Assembly: GCA_963826055.1 (NCBI GenBank)
Contig: CAWGVO010000005.1
Span: 62,001 to 126,000, forward strand
Direction of reading: 5' to 3'
DNA from: JBBDMC01 sp963826055
GTDB taxonomy: Bacteria > Pseudomonadota > Alphaproteobacteria > Rhizobiales > Kaistiaceae
Length of the DNA: 64,000 nucleotides
The position numbers were made by a program, and so were the translations under genes. This document shows, one piece after another, positions 50,971 through 59,358 of the stretch. The notes below the pieces were generated by a model. The model saw only the letters and a list, made by a program, of their open reading frames with translations. It was not told the origin of the DNA and searched no databases. The first letter of the stretch is position 1, and the number at the start of each line of letters is the position of its first letter.

Positions 50971-51435
50971 ATGGACGCCTTGCTGAATGCCATCGTTGCC
51001 TGGCTGGCTATCAACTTCGGCCTCTCGTCCACTGCAGAAATGCCGGCCGTGCGTTTCGCGCCGCCCCTGGAGATCGCCTTCCTCCACTACGAGGCTTTCA
51101 CCGAAGAGACCCAGAGGCGGGTCATTGCGATGTACGCGGCCGCGCCGGCCAACGATCGCCGCGAGGTCGTGTCGGTCTACGACGAGCGCCGGCGCACGAT
51201 TGTCCTGCGGCAGGACTGGACCGGCAAGACGCCGGCCGAGCTATCGGAAGTCGTCCACGAGATGGTTCACCATCTGCAGGCTGCCGAGGGACTTCACTAC
51301 GCCTGCCCCGAGCAGCGCGAGAAGCTGGCATACGAGGCGCAGGAAAAGTGGCTCGGAATGTTCAAGACCAATCTGGAACGCGAGTTTGATATCGACGCCC
51401 TCACGCTCCTGGCGACCACAAATTGCGGATTCTGA
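50971..51435 (+). CDS. Small HExxH-motif protein, putative metallopeptidase
   Basis: A 154-residue protein with a hydrophobic N-terminus (MDALLNAIVAWLAINFGLSS), perhaps a signal or anchor, and a zinc-protease-like motif VVHEMVHHLQAAEG near residue 95. HEMVH is the HExxH pair, and a possible third ligand lies downstream (EKLAYEAQEKW, Glu about 25 residues on). The arrangement recalls short gluzincin-type proteases. ATG 50971 is chosen because GGGAGGAGG precedes it. It is controlled in all likelihood by the divergent TetR repressor through the palindrome 85 bases upstream. Substrate is unknown. Confidence 0.72.
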   Translation: MDALLNAIVAWLAINFGLSSTAEMPAVRFAPPLEIAFLHYEAFTEETQRRVIAMYAAAPANDRREVVSVYDERRRTIVLRQDWTGKTPAELSEVVHEMVHHLQAAEGLHYACPEQREKLAYEAQEKWLGMFKTNLEREFDIDALTLLATTNCGF

Positions 51436-51446
51436 TTGAGGCGGAA

Positions 51447-51478
51447 GGGCGCGGTGTTTCTGCCGCGCCCCTCGTCTT
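51447..51478 (+). terminator. Intrinsic terminator after the HExxH gene
   Basis: GGGCGCGG (51447-51454) and CCGCGCCC (51463-51470) pair perfectly around TGTTTCTG, followed by CTCGTCTTGT. The sequence strongly resembles the terminator at 50229. Confidence 0.7.
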
Positions 51479-51479
51479 G

Positions 51480-53060
51480 TCAGGCACCGCTTACACGCCA
51501 CCCGCCGCCTGGGCGTGGATGCGGGCGCGCTTGGCCGACAGCTTGTTGATCGCCGAGAGATAGGCCTTGGCGGAAGCGACCAAGCGTGTCGGGATCGGCG
51601 CCGCGCGCCGTTACCGATTTGCCGTCTTCCTCCAGTCTGACCGAGACCTCCGCCTGCGCGTCGGTGCCCTCGGTGACCGCATGCACCTGATAGAGCGACA
51701 GCTTGGCTGTGTGCGGCACGATCGCGTGGATGGCGTTGAAGATGGCATCGACCGGGCCGTTGCCGGTGGTCTCCTTGGTCACCTCGGTACCATTCACGTC
51801 GAGGGTGAGTGTCGCCTTCTGCGGTCCGTTGGTGCCGGCAATCACGGTGAGGCCAAGGATGCGGATCGACTCGGCGGCGACGGCGACCTCGTCCTCGACC
51901 AGCGCCTCGAGGTCCTCGTCGAAGACGTGCTTCTTGCGATCGGCCAGCGCCTTGAAGCGGCGGAAGGCGTCCTCGAAGGCGTTGTCACCGAGCTGGAAGC
52001 CGAGTTCCTTCAGCTTCTCGCGGAACGCGTGGCGGCCCGAGTGCTTGCCCATCACCAGAGACGTCGCGTGCACGCCGACGTCCTCCGGCCGCATGATCTC
52101 GTAGGTCTGGGCGTGCTTGAGCATACCGTCCTGGTGGATGCCAGCCTCGTGGGCGAAGGCGTTCTTGCCGACGATTGCCTTGTTGTACTGGACCGGGAAA
52201 GCGGTGACCGCCGATACCAGCTTGGAGGCACGGAGCAGCATCGTGGCGTCGATGTTGGTCGTGTAGGGGAGCACGTCGCCGCGGGTCTTGATCGCCATAA
52301 CGATCTCTTCCAGCGCGGCGTTGCCCGCGCGCTCGCCGAGACCGTTGATCGTACACTCGATTTGGCGAACACCTCCGTCCAGACCCGCCAGTGAGTTGGC
52401 GACCGCCAGACCGAGGTCGTTGTGGCAGTGCGCCGAGAACACCGCCTGGTCGGCGTTGGGCACGCGCTCACGCAGCATCCGGATGAGCGCCGCGAATTCC
52501 TCCGGCACCGTGTAGCCGACGGTGTCAGGGATGTTGATGGTGGTGGCACCAGCACGAATGGCGGCCTCGACGCAGCGGCACAGGAAGTCATGCTCGGTGC
52601 GGGTTCCATCCTCCGGCGACCACTCCACGTCGTCTGTATGGTTGCGCGCCCGGGTGACGCTGGCGATCACCGCCTCGTAAACCTGCTCGGGCTCCATGTT
52701 GAGCTTGAACTTCATGTGGAGCGGGCTGGTCGAGATGAAGGTATGGATGCGCCGGCGCTCGGCGTGGCGGAGTGCCTCCGCCGCACGGTCGATGTCCTTG
52801 GCACCGGAACGGGCGAGCCCGCACACAACCGCACGTTTGGTTACCTTGGCGATCTCGGTCACCGACTCGAAATCGCCCTCCGACGCGATCGGGAAACCGG
52901 CCTCGATGATGTCGACGCCCATTTCGTCGAGCACCTCCGCGACCTGCAACTTCTCCGGCAGCGTCATCGACGCACCGGGCGATTGCTCGCCGTCGCGCAA
53001 GGTGGTGTCGAAAATGACGACGCGTTCCTTCTCCGTCGTCGTCTGATTGTCCCTGGTCAT
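51480..53060 (-). CDS. leuA: 2-isopropylmalate synthase with frameshifted C-terminus
   Basis: A 526-residue frame that condenses 2-oxoisovalerate with acetyl-CoA, the first leucine-specific step. The catalytic domain is intact: FDTTLRDGEQSPGASM, HCHNDLGLAVANSLAG (metal-binding His pair), INGLGERAGNAALEE and the C-terminal LeuA dimer domain with regulatory sequence KLSLYQVHAVTEGTDAQAEV. After GADPDTL, at about 51581, the frame departs from the family. An extra T (CTTGG for CTGG) is present. Removing it gives VASAKAYLSAINKLSAKRAR and a stop at 51491-51493. The deviation alters the last 30-40 residues of the regulatory domain. Either mutation or assembly error could be the cause. Confidence 0.92.
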   Translation of the reverse strand: MTRDNQTTTEKERVVIFDTTLRDGEQSPGASMTLPEKLQVAEVLDEMGVDIIEAGFPIASEGDFESVTEIAKVTKRAVVCGLARSGAKDIDRAAEALRHAERRRIHTFISTSPLHMKFKLNMEPEQVYEAVIASVTRARNHTDDVEWSPEDGTRTEHDFLCRCVEAAIRAGATTINIPDTVGYTVPEEFAALIRMLRERVPNADQAVFSAHCHNDLGLAVANSLAGLDGGVRQIECTINGLGERAGNAALEEIVMAIKTRGDVLPYTTNIDATMLLRASKLVSAVTAFPVQYNKAIVGKNAFAHEAGIHQDGMLKHAQTYEIMRPEDVGVHATSLVMGKHSGRHAFREKLKELGFQLGDNAFEDAFRRFKALADRKKHVFDEDLEALVEDEVAVAAESIRILGLTVIAGTNGPQKATLTLDVNGTEVTKETTGNGPVDAIFNAIHAIVPHTAKLSLYQVHAVTEGTDAQAEVSVRLEEDGKSVTARGADPDTLGRFRQGLSLGDQQAVGQARPHPRPGGGWRVSGA

Positions 53061-53125
53061 GGGGTGATTGTCCTTCTCGTTTCTCCGCCCTCACCGGGCC
53101 CTGCCAGATTGTCGCTGGAAGTGCT

Positions 53126-53169
53126 CCCCTGAGTGCCCGCCCGACAAAGGGGCAGCCGACGCTCAGGGG
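53126..53169 (-). promoter_or_regulatory. Leader hairpin of the leuA transcript
   Basis: CCCCTGAG and CTCAGGGG (arms 53162-53169 and 53126-53133) enclose a second GC-rich stem. The hairpin starts at the leader-peptide stop codon. No T-run was seen, so it may be a pause or anti-terminator hairpin. Confidence 0.5.
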
Positions 53170-53279
53170 CGTCTAAGGAGAAGGATCAGGCCGAGAAGCT
53201 TGCCGTTGGCCACGCGCGACCACCCGCCTGGGAAGGATTTCCCCGCGGCCGAAGTGCCTTTGCGTGCGCCTGCGCTCAT
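53163..53279 (-). CDS. Leucine-rich leader peptide of leuA
   Basis: A 38-residue frame starting ATG 53279, with a shorter GTG version from 53213. It ends with the cluster GKLLGLILLLRRP before TGA. Six of eight consecutive codons in its core are Leu codons, the rest Ile and Gly, and Leu codons CTT and CTC are repeated. Such peptides sense leucine-tRNA charging and govern attenuation. The frame lies 103 bases upstream of the leuA start, and hairpin-forming sequence starts at its stop codon. It is much shorter than normal genes and has no convincing ribosome site. Confidence 0.6.
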   Translation of the reverse strand: MSAGARKGTSAAGKSFPGGWSRVANGKLLGLILLLRRP

Positions 53280-53407
53280 TGCCGTTACTGCTTCTGGCGG
53301 CCAACCGTCCGAATAGTCGGCCACCACGGGTTAAGGCCCGGTTTTCACCCCGGACGCGCTGCTTTTAGCCAATCAGCCCCCCTTTCGGCAAGCCGAATGT
53401 CGGAGGG

Positions 53408-53824
53408 TCAATGGAACGCGAGGACCGCGAACACCACAACCAGGATGAGCATGGCGCCCGTTGCCCCGCCATAGACCGGCAGGCGCCGGGCCGCTTCCTG
53501 ATTCCCCGCGCGCACCTGCTTCAACGTCAGGTCGAGAAAAACCACCCCGACCGTGACCCCGATCACCAGCAGCAGTTTGACCCAAAACTCCCACGGCAGC
53601 TTGGCAGGCCCACCGTAGATGCTCCACACCATGACCAGGCCGGTCAGCCACAAGAGCGCCAGCCCGGTTTGGCCGATGCGAGCCAGAACCGGCGGCACCC
53701 GACGCAGCACCGGCGCGTCCGCCGGCGAGGCGGCTACCAGCCGCATGACCACCACGTTGCCGATCGAGGAGGCAAAGCCGGCCGCAAGACCGAAGAAATG
53801 CAACATGATAAGGATTGCGTTCAT
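53408..53824 (-). CDS. Small four-helix integral membrane protein
   Basis: A 138-residue protein with four hydrophobic helices, near residues 3-25, 50-68, 78-98 and 115-136. The pattern resembles the DUF2269/CopD-like predicted membrane proteins (FFGLAAGFASSIGNVVVMRL, TGLALLWLTGLVMVWSIYGG). The function is not known. Short loops and a conserved His-rich first helix leave a haem- or metal-binding role possible. It lies upstream of leuA on the same strand after a 347-base gap and is followed by no obvious partner. Confidence 0.65.
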   Translation of the reverse strand: MNAILIMLHFFGLAAGFASSIGNVVVMRLVAASPADAPVLRRVPPVLARIGQTGLALLWLTGLVMVWSIYGGPAKLPWEFWVKLLLVIGVTVGVVFLDLTLKQVRAGNQEAARRLPVYGGATGAMLILVVVFAVLAFH

Positions 53825-53909
53825 TTGAGTTCCCCCGCCTCCTCCCGTGAGCGAGGCCAGCGGAGCGTATCAGGATTCGCCGCTGCCAACGAGGAACGCC
53901 GGGAACCGC

Positions 53910-54818
53910 TCAGACGTGAAGCGTTCCCTGTGCAACCACCACAGCGTCGCCGCCTACGCGTACTGCCGCGATAGCGCCGTTCTCGACGTCGAACTCCAGC
54001 ATCATCCGGCTCGGCCGTCCCATTTCGAAGCCCTGCTCGATGACATAGCGATGTCCGCCGGCGGGTGGTTGATCGAAGCGTCGCACGACCGCTGCAAACG
54101 CCGCCGCCGCGCTACCCGTTGCCGGGTCCTCCACAAAGCCAAGGTCCGGCGCGAACATGCGGGCATGGAAGTGACTGTCCGCACCCACCGTTTGGCGGCA
54201 ATAAACGTAGGCCGCCCCCGTCGGCCCACCGACAACAGCGGACAACCTCTGAGGCAGAGGCCGCACCCGGGCGATAGTTGCAAGATCGCGAACCGGAACG
54301 AACGTATAGGGGAGCCCGGCGCTAAAGGCGCTCGGCTGGTGGTTCTCGAAGCCGATCTCGCCGGGCACCAGGCCGAGCGCCGCCGCCACCTCGTCGCGAT
54401 CCGATTTGACCGGGAGCGCCTCCGGAACCTGGGGAACGTCGAAGATCGCGTGGCCGCTCCGATCGCCCTTGACGAAAACACCGCATCGGACGGGCCCGAC
54501 CCCCTCCTCCAGCACCATCATCTGCTCGTGGCGCTCCGGGTTGCCGTTCGCGATGCGGCAGGCGAGCGCCACGGCAGTCCCGATCGTAGGGTGGCCGGCG
54601 AACGGCAACTCCCTCATCGGCGTGAAGATCCTGAGCCGGGAGGAATGCATCCGGTTTTCGGCCCGCAGTACGAAAACTGTCTCTGACAGGTTGAACTCGC
54701 GCGCAATCGCCTGCATGCGGGCCTCATCGAGACCGTCCGCGTCGAAAACCACGGCAAGCGCGTTGCCGGCGAGTGGCCGTTCGGTGAAGACGTCAAGGAC
54801 TACATAGGGATAGGGCAT
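53910..54818 (-). CDS. PhzF-family isomerase/epimerase-like protein
   Basis: A 302-residue protein of the PhzF/diaminopimelate-epimerase fold. DVFTERPLAGNALAVVFDA is the characteristic start. The catalytic Glu is in NLSETVFVL near residue 45, and LPFAGHPTIGTAVAL and FVEDPATGSAAAAFA contain the substrate-binding GHP and DPATGS motifs. PhzF proteins isomerise amino-acid-like acids, and most family members have unknown substrates. ATG 54818 is chosen for the conserved MPYPYVVLDVF start. Confidence 0.9.
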   Translation of the reverse strand: MPYPYVVLDVFTERPLAGNALAVVFDADGLDEARMQAIAREFNLSETVFVLRAENRMHSSRLRIFTPMRELPFAGHPTIGTAVALACRIANGNPERHEQMMVLEEGVGPVRCGVFVKGDRSGHAIFDVPQVPEALPVKSDRDEVAAALGLVPGEIGFENHQPSAFSAGLPYTFVPVRDLATIARVRPLPQRLSAVVGGPTGAAYVYCRQTVGADSHFHARMFAPDLGFVEDPATGSAAAAFAAVVRRFDQPPAGGHRYVIEQGFEMGRPSRMMLEFDVENGAIAAVRVGGDAVVVAQGTLHV

Positions 54819-54996
54819 ACGACTCCGGCCCGTATTGCGAGGGACGGCGCTTGTCGCCCGTAGGCCGCCGGGCGTCAAGGCTGCCCGCCCGTCATGGCCA
54901 CGAATGCGCCATACCGGCCGTTCAGCCTTCGTTCATCCGCACGGCATCATTCTCGGGATCATCGGCGGGAAATGCCCGCCTCCTGGAGCAACACCA

Positions 54997-55374
54997 ATGA
55001 AACGGATCATCGCGACCGGCCTTGCCGTGACCCTCGTCGCCGCCACTCTGGGCGCGACCGGCACCGCCGCTATCGCCAAGGAAAAGAACTGGCACCCGGG
55101 CCCGCAGCCCCCGCACTACCCGCAATACTATTCGCATCCGGCCCCTCACCCGAACTACGCGGCCCCGTTCCTGTTCGGGACGTTCCTCGGCCTGGCGCTT
55201 GCCCCAACGCTCTACCCGCCATACGCGGCACCCCCGCCACCGGCCTATTACCCCGGACCGACGAGCACCCACATTGCGATCTGCAAGCAGTGGTATGGCG
55301 TCTGGTACAACCCGGCGACCGACCTGTGGACCGACAGCGCCGGCGGCCTCAACCGGTGCACTGCGCCGTACTGA
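54997..55374 (+). CDS. Small secreted Pro/Tyr-rich protein
   Basis: A 125-residue protein with a signal peptide (GLAVTLVAATLGATGTAAIA, cleavage near residue 28). The mature part is rich in Pro, Tyr and His (HYPQYYSHPAPHPNYAAPF), with one hydrophobic patch and a C-terminal segment with two Cys (ICKQWYGVWYNPATDLW and NRCTAPY) that could form a disulfide. The ribosome site GGAG lies eight bases before the ATG. Such proteins are common cell-envelope components of alphaproteobacteria. Function is unknown. Confidence 0.7.
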   Translation: MKRIIATGLAVTLVAATLGATGTAAIAKEKNWHPGPQPPHYPQYYSHPAPHPNYAAPFLFGTFLGLALAPTLYPPYAAPPPPAYYPGPTSTHIAICKQWYGVWYNPATDLWTDSAGGLNRCTAPY

Positions 55375-55415
55375 CCTGGACCGCCACGCCACGCCCGACG
55401 GACAAAGCCGCGTCG

Positions 55416-56693
55416 TCAGCCGACGCGGCTTTCGTTTTCGCCCGTCTCCTGCCTCGTAACGCGCCGGGCGAGCGGTGCGATGGTCAGCCCCTGCACGATG
55501 ATCGAGAAGATCACGACACCATAGGTCGCGACCAATATCGGGTCGCGGAAGGCAACCGCCGGCAGCGACAGCGCGAGCGCCACCGGAATTCCGCCGCGCA
55601 ACCCGCCCCATACCAATACGGTGACTGACCCCGGCGTGAACTGACGCCTGAGGGACAGCAGGGCTATCGGCCCGGCGACCGCCGCGTAGCGGGCCACCAG
55701 CACGACCGGCACCGCCGCCAGCGCCAGCATGATGAATTCCGGCACAAACTCGATCACCAGCACCTCGAGGCCGATCAGCACGAACAGCGTCGAATTGAGA
55801 AGCTGATCGATGACTTCCCAGAACTGGAACAGGTGCTCGCGCGTCGTCTCACTCATCGCGGTGACCTTGCCGCGGTTGCCGATGAGGATGCCGGCCACGA
55901 CCACCGCGATCGGCCCCGACGTATGGAGATGCAGCGCCAGCGCATAGAGTCCGGTCACGAGGGCGAGCGTGATCAGGATCTCGACGGAATATTCGTCGAT
56001 CGCCTCCATGGCATGGAGCGCCACATATCCCGCCACCAGCCCCAGCACCGCGCCGCCGACCGCTTCCACCAGGAACACTTCCCCGGCATACACCAGACTG
56101 ACGTCGGCGCCACTGACCGCGACGCTGACGAGGACGGTGAAGACGACCACGCCGACCCCGTCGTTGAATAGGCTTTCCCCGGCAATGCTGATCTCCAGCG
56201 AGCGGGGCAGCCCCATCGACTTCAGGAGCGCCAGCACCGCCACCGGATCGGTCGGCGAGATCAGCGCACCGAACGTCAATGCCCAGATGAGCGGGAGATG
56301 AATACCGAGAACGCTGGCAGCCAGCCACATGCCGGCGCCGACGATGACGGTCGAGATGAGCACACCGACCGTCGCCATCAGGCCGACGGCCCACGCTTCC
56401 ATCTTCAGCCTGCCGAGTTCGATCTGCAGCGCCCCGGCAAACAGCAGGAACGCCAGCATGCCGTTCATCATGGTATCGAAGAAGTCGATCCGGGCGATGG
56501 CGCCGGTGAAGGCCTCGAAGAGGCCCGACTCCGGAACAACGTCATTGATAACAACGAGGGCCAGCGAGGTCGCCAGCCCCAGCACGAGCAGGCCGATCGT
56601 GTGCGGCAGATGGATGAACCGACGGTTGAGCCAGCCGAACGCCGCCGACAGCACAAGCACCAGCGCGGCGATGTCGTAGATGCTTAGCGGCAG
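55416..56693 (-). CDS. Na+/H+ antiporter, CPA1/NhaP type
   Basis: A cation-proton antiporter of about 425 residues with 12 predicted helices. ALISPTDPVAVLALLKS and AGESLFNDGVGVVVFTVL carry the two essential Asp motifs (TDP and ND). The conserved family N-terminus (LSIYDIAALVLVLSAAF) lies upstream of the first standard start (GTG 56660). The only plausible initiator there is CTG 56693, six bases after GGAGG, so a rare CTG start is proposed, with GTG 56660 as the alternative. It expels Na+ or K+ in exchange for protons. Confidence 0.82.
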   Translation of the reverse strand: MPLSIYDIAALVLVLSAAFGWLNRRFIHLPHTIGLLVLGLATSLALVVINDVVPESGLFEAFTGAIARIDFFDTMMNGMLAFLLFAGALQIELGRLKMEAWAVGLMATVGVLISTVIVGAGMWLAASVLGIHLPLIWALTFGALISPTDPVAVLALLKSMGLPRSLEISIAGESLFNDGVGVVVFTVLVSVAVSGADVSLVYAGEVFLVEAVGGAVLGLVAGYVALHAMEAIDEYSVEILITLALVTGLYALALHLHTSGPIAVVVAGILIGNRGKVTAMSETTREHLFQFWEVIDQLLNSTLFVLIGLEVLVIEFVPEFIMLALAAVPVVLVARYAAVAGPIALLSLRRQFTPGSVTVLVWGGLRGGIPVALALSLPAVAFRDPILVATYGVVIFSIIVQGLTIAPLARRVTRQETGENESRVG

Positions 56694-56741
56694 GCCCGGC
56701 CTCCGTCGTCTCTCGGCGAAGGCGCCGCTAGGGCGCCCGGA

Positions 56742-57761
56742 TTAGTTCTTCGACTTGTCCACCAGCTTGTTGGCGCCGATCCACGGCATCATGGCGCGCA
56801 ACCGCTCACCCACTTCCTCGATCGGGTGAGAATCGTTCATCCGCCGGATCGCCTTGAACTTCGGCTGTCCGGCCCTGTTCTCGCGCATCCATTCCGAGGT
56901 GAAGGCACCGGTCTGGATGTCCTTGAGGATGCGCCGCATCTCGACGCGGGTCGCATCGTTGATGACGCGCGGCCCCGACATGTACTCGCCGAACTCGGCG
57001 GTGTTCGACACCGAGTAGTTCATGTTGGCGATGCCGCCCTCGTAGATCAGATCGACGATCAGCTTCACCTCGTGCAGACACTCGAAATAGGCCATCTCCG
57101 GTGCATAGCCAGCCTCCACCAGCGTCTCGAACCCGGAGCGGATGAGCTCGACCAGACCGCCGCACAGCACCACCTGTTCGCCGAACAGGTCGGTCTCGCA
57201 CTCCTCGCGGAACGTCGTCTCGATGATCCCGGAGCGGCCGCCACCGATGGCGCTCGCATAGGAGAGGCAGAGGTCGTGCGCGTTGCCCGAGGCGTCCTGG
57301 GCGATCGCCATCAGGCATGGCACCCCGCCGCCCTTCTGGTATTCGCCGCGCACCGTGTGGCCCGGGCCCTTCGGCGCGATCATGATGATGTCGAGGGTCT
57401 TCTTCGGCTCGATCAGGCTGAAATGAATGTTGAGGCCATGGGCGAAAGCAATGGCGGCGCCGTCGGCGATGTTGGGCTCGATTTCCGAGCGATAGATGTC
57501 GGCCTGCAACTCGTCGGGCGTCAGCATCATGACCATGTCGGCCCACTTGGCCGCCTCGGCCAGCGTTGCCACTTTCAGCCCCGCCTGTTCGGCTTTCTTG
57601 ACCGACGACGACCCCGGTCGCAGCCCGATCACGACGTCCTTGCACCCGGAATCGCGAAGGTTGAGGGCATGGGCGTGGCCCTGGCTCCCGTAGCCGAGGA
57701 TGGCGACCTTTTTCGCCTTGATCAGATTGAGGTCGGCATCCCGATCGTAGTAGACGCGCAT
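56742..57761 (-). CDS. ilvC: Ketol-acid reductoisomerase
   Basis: A 339-residue class I KARI, the second common enzyme of Val/Ile/Leu synthesis. The NADPH Rossmann motif is AILGYGSQGHAHALNLRDSG near residue 20, and the metal-binding C-terminal knot has FREECETDLFGEQVVLCGGL and AYFECLHEVKLIVDLIYEGG with the usual Asp and Glu ligands. It is about 2.2 kb from ilvN, with three unrelated genes in between, while ilvB-ilvN-ilvC are usually contiguous. Those genes are on the same strand, so read-through from the ilvB promoter is possible. Confidence 0.96.
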   Translation of the reverse strand: MRVYYDRDADLNLIKAKKVAILGYGSQGHAHALNLRDSGCKDVVIGLRPGSSSVKKAEQAGLKVATLAEAAKWADMVMMLTPDELQADIYRSEIEPNIADGAAIAFAHGLNIHFSLIEPKKTLDIIMIAPKGPGHTVRGEYQKGGGVPCLMAIAQDASGNAHDLCLSYASAIGGGRSGIIETTFREECETDLFGEQVVLCGGLVELIRSGFETLVEAGYAPEMAYFECLHEVKLIVDLIYEGGIANMNYSVSNTAEFGEYMSGPRVINDATRVEMRRILKDIQTGAFTSEWMRENRAGQPKFKAIRRMNDSHPIEEVGERLRAMMPWIGANKLVDKSKN

Positions 57762-57847
57762 TGCTGCCCCGCTGTCACAGATGAGTTCTTATGGCCGTAG
57801 CTTCTAGGCGGCCAGCCACGGCCGCACAAGCCCGCCCTGGATTTGCG

Positions 57848-58525
57848 TTAGCCGAGCGCCGCCCAGCCGAAGGTGAGGAGCGGCATCGCCCGCTTGGTGA
57901 AGTCCACCACCGTCTCGGTGAGCTTGGGCGACATCACCAGCTTGTCGGGCAGCGGCTCCTCCACAATGAAGGACTTGAGCCGGATAGCACCGTCGAGCGG
58001 CCCGCCTTTCAGGGCCTCGAAGCCGCGCGGCAGGCGGGTAAGCTGGCTCTCGTTACCGAGCGCGAGCTTGCCTCTCTTCAGAGCCGCAGTGACCGCGGCA
58101 AACTTCTTGCCGCCATTGGCAGCGATTGCCTTGCGCAGACGGGCGAGATCGGCCGCTTCCGGCTGATGGAACCCGGCCGCCGCAAAGCAGCCGTCCGGAC
58201 TGAGGTGAAGGTACAGGAGGCCGTTTTCCATCTTTCCGCCGGAGCGGGTCATCACCGCCCCGCAGTGGGTCTTGTACGGGCTCTTGTCCTTGGCGAAGCG
58301 CACGTCGCGATGGATGCGGAAGATCGACCGCTTGCCGTCGGCCTTGAGCGGAATGCGGCGCTTGGCGAATGCAGCGGTCAGGTCGTCGAGCAGCGCGACC
58401 ATCGGATCGAGCACATCGCTCTGGTAGAGGCCCTTGTTCTCGTCGAACCACGCCTTGTTCTGGTGGAAGGCGAGCGCCTTGAAGAAGGCGAGAGCGTCCT
58501 TGCCGAAGCCCTGGAATTCAGCCAT
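57848..58525 (-). CDS. DUF2461 family protein
   Basis: A 225-residue protein matching DUF2461, a family without a settled function. Visible stretches are FQGFGKDALAFFKALAFHQN at the N-terminus, KRSIFRIHRDVRFAKDKSPY in the middle and a segment GLLYLHLSPDGCFAAAGFHQ. It appears soluble. It starts ten bases after the caspase-like gene ends on the same strand, and ilvC follows 86 bases later. Its presence in an ilv block is probably incidental. Confidence 0.82.
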   Translation of the reverse strand: MAEFQGFGKDALAFFKALAFHQNKAWFDENKGLYQSDVLDPMVALLDDLTAAFAKRRIPLKADGKRSIFRIHRDVRFAKDKSPYKTHCGAVMTRSGGKMENGLLYLHLSPDGCFAAAGFHQPEAADLARLRKAIAANGGKKFAAVTAALKRGKLALGNESQLTRLPRGFEALKGGPLDGAIRLKSFIVEEPLPDKLVMSPKLTETVVDFTKRAMPLLTFGWAALG

Positions 58526-58534
58526 GGCGACACC

Positions 58535-59239
58535 TCAATCCGACAGCAGTTCGTCGTTGATGATGTCCCGATATCGTCCGCGCGGCAGTCGCGCCACCAC
58601 ACGCATTGACAGCCCCTCGATCAGCCCGGGCATGGCCTTGTCGAGGCGGTCGAGCGCCCTGCCGACCCGCGAAATCTCGTCGCCACCGCCGTTCGTCCGA
58701 TAAAATACGTCGAAGAAGTAGATGTCCATCAGCGAGCTGCGCGTATAGTCGACCTCCTCGCCGTAGCCGCCGGCCCAGACCAGGCGGTTCCTGATCTCTT
58801 CACCGCGGATTTTGGCGGGCCGCAGCAGCTCAATGAGGTTGTCGGCCTCGCCGAACTTGCAGGAGCCGAACAGGATACCCTTGAGCGGCGATCGGCGGCG
58901 GTTTGCCTCGCAAAACGTGTTTCGCATGAACGTCGGCGACAGGCCGGAACCGTTAGGCGCCTCGATCTTCCCGAAATCCCCGTGCGCGGCAACGTAGAGA
59001 TAGCCGACGTCGCCGCCGGCCATGATGAACCGCACCGCCTCGCGGAACGATTTGGCGCCAACGAAGCGCTCGTAGGTGAACGCGTCGGACCGGTCTCTCA
59101 GTGCATAGGAGAGGAACTCGAAAAGCGGTCGCACCGTGTGGTGCCGCTCGTCGAACCAACGTGTTTCGATGACCCCGAGGCCGAGATGACGCGACGTTGC
59201 CAATGCAGGAAAACCCCTCTTCCGAGGGGATACTGCCAC
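58535..59239 (-). CDS. Caspase-fold-like hypothetical protein
   Basis: A protein of up to 234 residues (GTG 59239, or TTG near residue 13 preceded by AGAGGGG). Two beta-strand/turn elements match the clan CD (caspase/CHAT) dyad: VGYLYVAAHGDFG supplies a His-Gly near residue 86, and LKGILFGSCKFGEAD supplies a Cys near residue 127, each after a hydrophobic strand. Later segments (RNRLVWAGGYGEEVDYTRSS) are compatible with the fold's substrate loop. I do not recognise a named family. It may be a small protease, perhaps in defence or stress, but this is inference from two motifs. Confidence 0.6.
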   Translation of the reverse strand: MAVSPRKRGFPALATSRHLGLGVIETRWFDERHHTVRPLFEFLSYALRDRSDAFTYERFVGAKSFREAVRFIMAGGDVGYLYVAAHGDFGKIEAPNGSGLSPTFMRNTFCEANRRRSPLKGILFGSCKFGEADNLIELLRPAKIRGEEIRNRLVWAGGYGEEVDYTRSSLMDIYFFDVFYRTNGGGDEISRVGRALDRLDKAMPGLIEGLSMRVVARLPRGRYRDIINDELLSD

Positions 59240-59358
59240 GGATCGGGCAGCGCAACGACAATGAAACGCAGGCTGCGACCATCCTTTTTGGAGACAATAA
59301 GATCAATAAGTTATGACGAGGTAATGAACTAAAAAATTAGGGCCGGATCGGCTCCGCC

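Noticed and set aside
53133..53474. Plus-strand frame between leuA and the membrane protein gene
   Set aside because: No ribosome site and no protein-like composition. The opposite strand carries the leader-peptide region.
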